Positions 36,649 to 46,700 of a stretch of DNA of 64,000 nucleotides are shown piece by piece. This DNA is from Amyelois transitella (lineage: Eukaryota; Arthropoda; Insecta; Lepidoptera; Pyralidae). The stretch's first letter is position 1; each line of letters opens with the position of its first letter. The stretch spans positions 5,955,001 through 6,019,000 of the forward strand of contig NC_083507.1 in NCBI RefSeq assembly GCF_032362555.1. Reading direction: 5' to 3'. Under the pieces are notes generated by a model, which saw nothing but the letters and a program-made list of their open reading frames with translations, was not told the DNA's origin and did no database searches. The position numbers and the translations under genes are program-made.

Positions 36649-37791
36649 TTATTTTCGGACTTATAATACAAACAGTTTATAATTTCCGTATCAAAGCGCA
36701 CTAAAAATATGTGAATACAATGTATTTGACTTAAATTAATAGAATAATTAATCAATTTCCCAATAAAATCCTATTTTGGGAACGTTGCCGTTACCTGGCA
36801 ATGTTCCGGGGCACGGTACATCACTCATTGCTGCTCTTTGGGGGATTAATTTATTTATATACAAAGTAACCTTAATTTGAACTCGGGTATTTAATTCACA
36901 CCCAATTTCACCACTAACGATCCAGCGGTTAAGCTATAATCTGAATCATAGGGTATTAATTGTATTATATTTGATTTCCAAACACTTATCAAAATGACAT
37001 AGGTGATTGATAAAATATTGTTGGACTTTAGATTATGGCCAAGATAGTTAGGATTCCCGATGTAGAACCAAATCACAGACCTAATAAACTTTATAGTTAC
37101 AACTGTGATCGGAAAAGAACAAGTTTAACTCACTCATCCATTAAATATTACCTAACGATTATATGAACAAATCTCTAGTCCGCCATGTTGGTATCCCGGT
37201 TTGTTTATTTGGCTATGCAAGAATAGTACATGCATAGGGCACTTCAATATGCAGAGGTCACAGGCCTAAGAGATACTATTGATACCTACTATGTAGATGT
37301 AAGGTAGGTTAGGTAGTGTTGTTGATCGATTCGACAATCCACTATCGATCTAAAGTCTATTCTATGTTCATGTTACCATGCACGGAAAAATTACCCCATT
37401 TAGTTACTGTCAAGTATGTTAACTAGTGATTAAGAATTATTAAAAGTGTTTTTCAGTATTGTATAGCGCTTATTAATTTTATAACTATTATTTTAATAGT
37501 TTAAAAATAAATAAAAGAATAGCTCTTTTAATTGCTTGCTAGTATGGAAGAAAATGAGCAAATGAGGTTTGCCAAATAAAGAAATAGCACATACAGTACA
37601 GTACATTTTATCATAGACTAAAATGTACAAAAATGCTGCATTCGTTCATCATCATTCTGTTTTGGTAAATCTTGTGAATGTGTCCTTTGTAACGGGTGTG
37701 AGGGAGAAATTATTCAGCTATAAACTCAAACTCAAAATATTTATTGCATAACTGTGTAGACATATTAGATGGCATTACATTAACATGGTAT

Positions 37792-38047
37792 TGTGGCGAC
37801 ATCTCTACGCCACTCGTCAACAACATCAAATCACACAACAACTGTCAATCATCTCGAAGAAATCGACGCGCTCAGCCAAAAGCAGCGAAGAACCCAAATC
37901 GCGATTTCAGAGATTTCACGGATTGGAGCTATATATACCACCTCCGACACAACATCGTTGGAGCCGCGGTTCCCTAGGCATAACACCTAGCCTGGCGGAA
38001 GATCTTCCCTTTGGTGGCGGTCGAGACGAATCATCGCTCCCGCTACA
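37792..38047. repeat. Solo LTR with 4-bp target duplication
   Basis: A 256-bp block runs TGTGGCGACATC ... CCCGCTACA and is flanked on both sides by GTAT (37788-37791 and 38048-38051). TG/CA ends plus a 4-bp duplication are the signature of a Ty3/gypsy-type LTR. It differs from the LTR of the gypsy element at 42231-47874. No internal region is left, so it is a product of LTR-LTR recombination. Confidence 0.8.
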
Positions 38048-38104
38048 GTATAATATATAGTTTTCTCTGTCTACTATTGACACCCAATTAGAATCTTCTA
38101 TATA

Positions 38105-38580
38105 TATATATAGGTATATAAAACTCTTCCGTTACTGAGTGACTGACTGACAGACAACGCACAGTCGAAACTACTCATCGTAGACAGCTGAAATTTGGAA
38201 TGTAGGTTCCTTGGGATATGTAGGGGAGCACTAAGAAAGGATTTTTGGAAATTCAACCCCCAAGGGGGGGAAAAGGGGTAAAAACGTTTCTATGAAAAAT
38301 CTTATTCCTTGGGTTTATAAACTTGAAACTTGGCATGAACACGTACATAGGCAAGTAAATATGTTTGACATTATAAGTTTTTTCAAACTACCCTCCAATC
38401 GTGATCAGTCACCCAATCGCACCCCCTAAGGGTGCGATTGGGTGACTGATTTATTAACGCACAGCCGAAACCGCTCGGTATAGGAGTCTGAGATTTTGAA
38501 CAGAGGTTCCTTTAGTAACATAAGTGAGCACTAAGAAGGGATTTTTGAAATGTCAACCCCCAAGGGGGGGAAACAGGATA
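38105..38580 (+). repeat. Interspersed repeat in two tandem blocks with a hairpin between
   Basis: Blocks at about 38150-38275 and 38455-38575 share acgcacag(t/c)cgaaac, gagcactaagaa(a/g)ggattttt and caacccccaaggggggg. Between them, 38406-38424 pairs perfectly with 38430-38448 (cagtcacccaatcgcaccc). Confidence 0.65.
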
Positions 38581-39637
38581 AACTGAGCCGGGGCTGCGGG
38601 AAAGTTCTAACGAGATACTGTGGCCCCGGAACGCAAAGGGCAACTGAAGGAACGAGGTGGGTTTTAGTCAGTAAAAGTCTGACACTCCCTTCCGTTCCAC
38701 CCAGAGCGGGAGAGGTCATTTGATGATTTCCCATCCTTAAAAAAAAGACTTTGTATGACAACTTTCAGTCGTCTCTTTAACATACATAATAACATACATA
38801 ATTATGTACATACATGCATAACATTAATAACATCACGCCTTTAAATCCCTATTTTGTGTTAACACTACCCATACAAACAGCTAAAAGGAAACAAGTGAAG
38901 AGACGAAATTTGTCCGCATCCATTTTCACCTAAATTCTTAACGTTAATGAGATTTAATTTTTATTAACAGGTCAACCTAATAGCCTCACATGTACGTATA
39001 ACTTCGTAAGAATTTTCTTTCAACTCCTAACCGTTGAGGAGTTGTACCTTCCATCATCAGCTCATTCACATGGGATGATGACTATCAGACGCAAATACTT
39101 AAACAGATCTATGAAATTGTCAAAAACGTAATTGTATGTAAATTTGAGGTTTGCCCTTGATTTCCCTGGAATACCATCACCAGATCCTGACTAGGTAACA
39201 ACGGGACCAACTTGAAAGTATACTCTACCGAACAAAAAAAGAATCACGTAAATCGGTCCATAAATCTCGGCGTAATCGGTATGCATAAATAAAACACCCG
39301 AATTTTATTTTCTATTAACTATCACGAGGCTACATCATCCCTGAGTAACACAGGCTTTATTTAATTCCAGTTGTAACAAGATTTCAGCCTGTGGAAGAAA
39401 AAGCCCTGTCGAGATCATTAAAAAACGCTATTTATAACCGAATTACACGTGGGCGAAGCCGCGGGCGGAAAGCTAGTATAATATATACTAAAGAAATAGG
39501 CTCCGCGTAACTCTTTTAAAAAACAATAGTCTCCCCATAGGTGTTGTCATACTATAGACGGGAATTACAGAAAATGCAACAAAATATTTTTTTAGTCATA
39601 TGTAATCCTATTTGATTTTGATTGAACCCATCTCCTA

Positions 39638-40428
39638 TAGTAGAACCGCCTAAATGAGTCCTCGCCCGCGGAGTACAGGGGCGCGGGGGTATGACGACGA
39701 AGGGGACCGAGAGAGGTGCGGGCGGCGGGCGCATTCTTGTAAAAACTCAGTTCGCTCGCTACGCGGTTAGCGATCACACGTGTTGACAGTTGCGGACGCC
39801 TTGTGAAAATTATACATGAGATTACATTCTCAAGATGAGTCGAAATATTTTCGGACATAGAATTAATAGTCAGTGCAAACAAATGGCGTTTAACGTATAT
39901 GAATATTTTAGAAAAAAGAAACTCGACCCAAATTCTGATGAATATAAACAAGATATACCTTTAAATAAAACTGTAGCAGAAGTTACTGGACTATCAGAAA
40001 AGACTGTATCTAGAATTGTACAACAAGGGAAAGCATTAAATGACAACGAGAGATTTATCGAATTGTTTTGTATGAAAAATAAAAATTTGAAAATAACAAT
40101 AATCGAAAAATGCTTATGCTATTTAATTCATGTACGTGGTCTCGTTGATACCATGGAGTTATGGGATAACAAAAGGAACACGTTGTATAGTTTACAGTTG
40201 TTTCATTCAAATTTTGTATAGCCATTATTATTTTTTTAATAAAAATCTTCACCTGTTTGCCGCTAACCACTATGACGTCACATATCTCAAGAAATGTCCA
40301 GTAACATTTCGCCCCTTGTATTACACGCTACGCTCGACCGCCGCCCGCACCTCTTTCGTTCCCCTTCGTCGTCATACCCCCGCGCCCCTGTACTCCGCGG
40401 GCGAGGACTCATTTAGGCGGTTCTACTA
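39638..40428. mobile_element. DNA transposon derivative with ~95-bp terminal inverted repeats
   Basis: The left end (tagtagaaccgcctaaatga) and its inverted copy at the right end extend inward for about 90-95 bp (39638-39728 and 40338-40428), with only about two mismatches by eye. TA flanks both ends (39636-39637 and 40429-40430), as for Tc1/mariner-superfamily insertions. The 791-bp element encloses one helix-turn-helix reading frame. The repeats are GC-rich while the interior is AT-rich. Confidence 0.8.
39835..40221 (+). CDS. Helix-turn-helix protein inside the inverted-repeat element
   Basis: This 128-residue frame starts at MSRNIFGHRI. Residues ~15-70 (FNVYEYFRKKKLD, then PLNKTVAEVTGLSEKTVSRI) look like the N-terminal helix-turn-helix of IS630/Tc1-like transposases of insects. 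No catalytic DDE/D region follows; the last ~55 residues (from about RFIELFCMKN) match nothing I know and may be out-of-frame remnant. It is either an inactivated transposase or a short DNA-binding protein that could compete for the terminal repeats. No signal peptide or membrane segment is seen. Confidence 0.55.
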   Translation: MSRNIFGHRINSQCKQMAFNVYEYFRKKKLDPNSDEYKQDIPLNKTVAEVTGLSEKTVSRIVQQGKALNDNERFIELFCMKNKNLKITIIEKCLCYLIHVRGLVDTMELWDNKRNTLYSLQLFHSNFV

Positions 40429-40792
40429 TAGTAATGTTGTTCGCCGTGAACTCAGACCTCGCAAACCCTTTCAATAATGTCAATATAATAGATTAATCTA
40501 TCGATTTGTCAGACTAGTACTGACATTGGATTAGCAACACTAGAAGCACGTCACGCACGGAGCCAAAGTTGAGTGAATTAAAGTCAGATCAACAAAACAA
40601 TCACAATCACACTGATCCAAGAATAATTCTGATTGAGAAGTGCAAAAAATAAAATAGGTAGGTACCTAGGTAATTATTTTATAGTTGATCCGCTATTAGT
40701 TTATCTTGATTTTCTTTGAAGTGAATATCTTATTAAGCTTGTACTTTTTTATTTAAATTTAACACAATTGTTTTTGCTCGTTGTAGGTAGCT
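40429..40792. other. Upstream region of the FKBP15-like gene
   Basis: It should contain the promoter and 5' UTR of the gene whose ATG is at 40793. I see no clear TATA box. The inverted-repeat element ends only ~365 bp upstream of the start codon. Confidence 0.35.
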
Positions 40793-43700
40793 ATGTTTCA
40801 ATCCGAAGAAATTGAAGAAGATTATTTTACTCCCGCTTCCAGGTATTATTCACAGAGCTTTCTGACCAAATATTCATAATAAAAATAACGTCTTTATCCC
40901 TAAACGGGTAGACAGTCTTGAAAAGACTGACCAGCCTCGTTCAGCTGTAAGACTTAATGATAGAATTGAGATTGAACTAGTGACAGGTTGCTAGAACATG
41001 AATCCCAAGGTTATAAGCCTTTTCCTTAGTCGCCTTTTAAGGCATCCATGGAAAATATATGGATTGGTTTTATTCAAAAGCATGTTTGATCTCGGGAGAT
41101 GAGGATTGCACCCAGAACCATGACACGCTTTTTAAAAGATGTTTTGGGACTTGCAGCTTATAAGAGACATACTGGTCATGTCTTAACTGATAATTTAAAA
41201 CAAAATAGTATGGGAAAATCAAAAACAAATACTAAAAGCAGTACACAAAAGGGAGGTGACAGAAAAAAATTGTAATATGGATGAGAAAATTTTTACAACT
41301 GAGGAATATTTTATTTAAAAAAAAATTACCATATTTATGCTGGAAGCTCTTAAGAAACTTCCCAATAAATCAGCAGAGTACAACAAGGGCATTATCTGGC
41401 TTCAGTGATGGTTTGAAGGAGTGAATGAGCCATATTTTTGTGAAAAGTCATTCAAAGTTTCATCCCTTGAATTTTTGTCCTATAGGGACAAAGAATACTT
41501 CAGTTTCAATTCAAAATATTTGTTCTGCGATTCTTCATTAATGTATTTTTTAAATAAATTTACTACATTTAGCAACACATAATTATATCATTTTGTGAGT
41601 AATGTATAAAAATTAATACATGTACATAATAAAACTGAAGAATGAAAAAAATTTATATTCAATTGTAATAGTAAAATAATCAATAATAAATCATTTAAAC
41701 ATTTCTGCTTTGTTAAACTGATGACTATTTTATTTTAGATCCAACAAACTTTATTGTAAAGGATAAACTTAATTCAAACCACACGCTAATGAAGTTGCTA
41801 GTCAATACATATAATAAAACAGTAAAAAAAATTTGTATGTACAATGAGCATATTTTCAAAAGAATAATTTATTACGATGAAGAAATAGTAACCGAACATG
41901 AATTTGAGAAAAAAAGTATTGTATGTTTTAATGCATATGTTACAGTTAAAACTAGTTTTTAAATAGAACGCGTTTTACCTAGTTAGAACTAGTTTTTACT
42001 AAATGCCTTTGTTAAAACTAGAATTAACTAATGCTCAAAATTAAATATCAGTTAAAAAAAGTTCTTACTAGACAACACGCGTTTTTCCGAAGAGAGCCAG
42101 TTAAAACTGTTCCGACCAAGGTCAAAAAGGTGTCTCTGCAAGAAAAATGGTTGCCTTTGTAACTCAAAGTGCCACGATAGTTTGTCTTGTAATAACAAGT
42201 AGATCCTCATCCTTTTTATAAATTTAAGATTGTAAGGAAAGTGTGAGGCGACAAAGAAAATACGTGCGATGGAAATAACAAAGGTTTTATTGCAAAGGAC
42301 TCAGTTAAGAAGTAACAACGAAACGAGCTAACTAAGTTTGATTAAGTGTCGCCGCAGTGCTCCCACTATGTGACAGCGCAGTGCTCCAAATAATCAAACT
42401 GTTTTTGGTGAACTATAGACCATGAAACATTAAATCACTTGTGTGGGACCCACTAGGTGGACGCCCGAAGTAATCCAATATTCCACAATCCACAAAATTC
42501 CCTTATTTCCCAGGTAGTTACAGTCCTGTGCGGGACCCACAAGTGGATGCCCAGAAGGCACTGTGTATACACAAAGGAGTACCTAGGCCCTAATGGTTCA
42601 CAATAAAAAATCTCTCCGGAGGTCTTGAATTCGGCCGTGAGGCAAACCATAGCGCGATCTAACTTGGTACAGCGCCATCTAGTGATGAGTGTAGGAACTT
42701 CATAGGAGTGGTGCTACAGTCTCCCCCTCGGCCTCTGAAGGCGTCCCGACGAAGAAGGCTGGAAGAAAGTGAAAATTAATGTTTTCGTGGGCGACCCCGT
42801 CCACGTCGAGTAGCAGAAGCGACTTCTTCAGTTCTCTGGATTCGTGGTCTCCCTCGTCGACGTAGAGGCTGCAAAGGTGAAGGGATAGTCTCATTATTTC
42901 CTTGGAATGGTCGTAACGCTGAAGTATGATATGTGCCAATTACTATTTCAGGAGCTTCTTTATTGGCTAGCTTGTAGGAGGCAGGCCCATGTCTCTCTAC
43001 TATCACGAATGGTCCATCTCTTCTAGGCGCAAACTTGGCACTATGGCCTCTGGATGCTTTACTGATCGGGTGAACATCCGCTAGAACCAGATCGCCTGGT
43101 TTGTAAATAGGGCTCTCTCTTCGTGTTTTATCTACAAATTCTTTACGCTTTTCTTCTTTCATTTCTTGAACTTCCCGTGTCTTCTTAAGAATATTTGCAA
43201 TTCTTAAAAGTTTCGGGGTCACTTCGGGAATGAAATTTTCGCCAAGTATTATCTCACGAAGATCTTCCTGATTATCTCGGGGAGTTCTCAACTCGCGGCC
43301 AAATGTTATATACGCTGGAGTAAAGCTAGTTGCTGCATTAACTGCTGTATTCAGAGCAAAACGTATGGATGGCAATTTATCTGGCCAGTTGCCATGATCT
43401 TCCCCAGCTATGAGAATGGCTAACTGTGTTTTGAGATCTCTGTTACGGCGCTCCACAGGGTTCGCTTCGGGATGATACACAGGCGTAAACGAATGGTTGA
43501 TCTTGAAGCAAAAACTGATAGCTTGCATAATAGCACTAACAAATTGCGGACCGTTATCACTAGTCATTCTTCTGGGTACCCCGTATCTAAGAAAAACCTC
43601 ATTGATTAGTTTTTCTGCACAGGCTTCCGCGGTAGCTTGTACTAATGCAAATAGTTCAATCCATCGACTTGCACAGTCTTCAACGATAAGAATCCAGGTT

Positions 43701-46700
43701 TTACCGTCTGTGGAGGCTGGCAACGGCCCAAAAAGATCAAATGCAATTGACTCAAATCGCTTATTGAGTGGAGTTGTCTGCAACAGACCAGCAGGTTTTG
43801 TGTTCGATGGCTTAAATCGTTGACAAGCCACACAATTTTTGATGTATGCCTCGATGTATTTACGCATACCCTTCCAAAAGTATCGCGTTGAAATTCTGGC
43901 GTATGTCTTTTCTGCACCGTAATGCCCAGCAAGTGGATCATCATGATAAGCATCCATCACATTGGCCCATTCATGCTCGGGCACTACCAATTGAGCATCA
44001 TCGGAGTCTGAGTCTGGCGCTAATCGATATAGGAGACCATTATTCAGAAAGTATCCTTTATTACTCCAGTAAACAGCATTTTCTGATATATCTGGTGCTT
44101 CCAATGCTTGAACAATGGTTTCTATAGATGAATCTTTAAGCTGCTCAATTCGGATTTCTTTCGGGTTTCTTTTTGGCATATCAACGCTTATAGTCATTGT
44201 GCAGATACTGCATTCGGAACGATTCTCTTCTGTGCACGGAGGTCGAGACAACATATCAGCGACGACGTTTGCTCGTCCGGGAATATACTTTACGGTAAGG
44301 TCAAATGCTTGAAGTTGCAATGCCCATCTTGCGAGTTTACCATTTGGTGACTTTAATGACATCAACCAGCGTAGGGCTTGATGATCGGTTATGACTATGG
44401 TCGGAAGTCCTTCTATATAGCCACGGAATTTGTTGACCGCCCAAACGACCGCCAGGGCTTCTCGCTCTGTGGTTGAGTAATTTTTCTCAGCAGGAGTGAG
44501 AAGACGACTTGCATACTCCACTGGGTGTTCAGACTCACCCTCCCCCTGGACTAAAACTGCTCCCAAAGCATATGCACTCGCATCTGTTTTAATTATATAC
44601 GGCTTGGTTTCGTCAGCTTGTCTCAGAATCGGAGCCGACGTAAGTTTCTTTTTCAATTCTGCATATTCGTCTTCTTGTTCATTACTCCAGGTCCATGGGA
44701 CGCCTTTCTTTGTCAATCGCGTAAGAGGCTCAGCAATTGCAGAAAAATTTTCAATGAAGCGGCGATACCAAGAACAGGTTTGTAAAAACGAGACCAAGTG
44801 ACGCAGGTTGGTTGGTCTAGCCAGGGCTAAGATCGCTGCAGTCTTTTCAGGGTCAACTTCGAGACCTCTAGGTGTTATATAATGACCCAAGTACTTCACC
44901 GTTGAGCAACAAAAACGGCACTTCTTTAGATTGACGATTAAATTAAATTCCCATAATCTGGAGAAAACTTTGTTCAGATCTGCAAGATGCCTTTCGAAAG
45001 AGGGAGAAAACACGATCAAATCGTCTAGGTAGGCTAGCAGTTTTATATCAAGGCTAATCTTGAATTTGTCTATTAGCCGTTGAAATGTGGCTGGCGCATT
45101 TCGTAGACCAAATGGCATGCGATTGAAAACATAAACTCCGAAGGGTGTTATGAAGCCAGTCTTTGCTTTGTCTTCTTGAGAGACTTCTATTTGCCAGTAT
45201 CCTGCTTTTAAATCAAGAGTCGACATAAACGGGGTAGGTTTAGCCTCATGCAATAGATCATCCAATCTTGGTATTGGGTAAGTATCCGGAACAGTAATTG
45301 CATTTAGCCGGCGATAGTCGACGCATACTCTGATGTCCCCATCTGGTTTCGGCACGAGTACTACTGGTGCAGTCCAAGGCGTGCTTGACGGTTCCATAAC
45401 TCCTTCTTGGACCATTTTGTCAATCTCTTTTCGCAGTATTTCTCTCCGGGGTGGCGAAAGACGGTAAGGAGGAACTGAAATAGGCCCTTTCCCGGCAGTA
45501 TCAATTGTATGTACTACGTTTCTAGCTGGTTTCCCATTTGGCTGGAAGACTCGTTCGTGCTTATTCAATAAGTCTTTCAACTGATCACGTTGTTGAGCAC
45601 TAAGCTCATTGTTGACAGGCAATTCGATATCCATTGAGTTTATACCGAAATTACTGTCAGGAAAGAGTGACATCGAGTGAGGGGATAAATTAACTTCCTC
45701 TTGGTGAATGTTCATTTGGGCATCTCGGAACATATAGTTCAGCCTAGGCGAATGGCCATCAAACAACGTTCGTGTCTTTTTAGGAGTAGACGGCTGTAAT
45801 CGGTGTAACTGATAACTTTTATTTCCGGATTCATTCGGAACGCTGGCCGATTTTCCATTCATCGCTGTACTGCAGTTCTCGGGGTTACTTGATTCACTTG
45901 CTACAGAAACTGGAGTGACAGCATATTCCGGATTTGGACGTTTTTTAGTTATACTTGTAGCAACAGGGCCCTTGTTTTCAAAGTTGATGAAATCTTCCAT
46001 GTATAGCTCGTAAACTTCGTCATCATTATCGATAAAATGCCATATATATTGAGGAAGATTCAAAATCATCTGCGCCTGTTGTATAAATCCTACTCCAAGT
46101 AGGGTGCGGTTATCTCTAGCCTCAGGTAGTACAATGAATGAAGTAGTGAAGACACGTCCACATAATGTAACTTCTACATCAATCGTCAAAACATTTTGCT
46201 GTTTCGGAAAACCATCGGCTAGGGTAATTTGAACTGACTGCTGTCGGAAGGCGAAGCCTTTTTCTAGTAGACGACGGTATAGCCAGTATGATGCGACGCT
46301 CGTCTTTGCACACGTGTCGATGTAAGCGCTGCCATTTATACCATTGACGCTAATGAATACTACAGGTCGGGGCCTCGGGGCAACTTTAATGTTGAGCGAG
46401 CAGAAATCAATACGTTCCTTCTTGACATTTGCCGATAACTTATTAGCGCATTTAGGACAGTTTGAACGAACCACTCCCGGTGCGCCGCAACCGTAACACG
46501 AAAATTTTGGTTGTGACGGGGAAGGTGCTTGCGTTTGAACAGACGAGGGCCCCGATGTCGGTGGTGCTAGCGGAGAGTCCTTCTCAGCTCTTTTCTTCTT
46601 CCTGCATACTTCCTCCGTGTGTCCGAGATTTCGACAGAAAGTGCATCTTGGCTTCTTACCAGCTTTATGATCCACGCGTGTCTCAAAGTCACCTTTTTCT

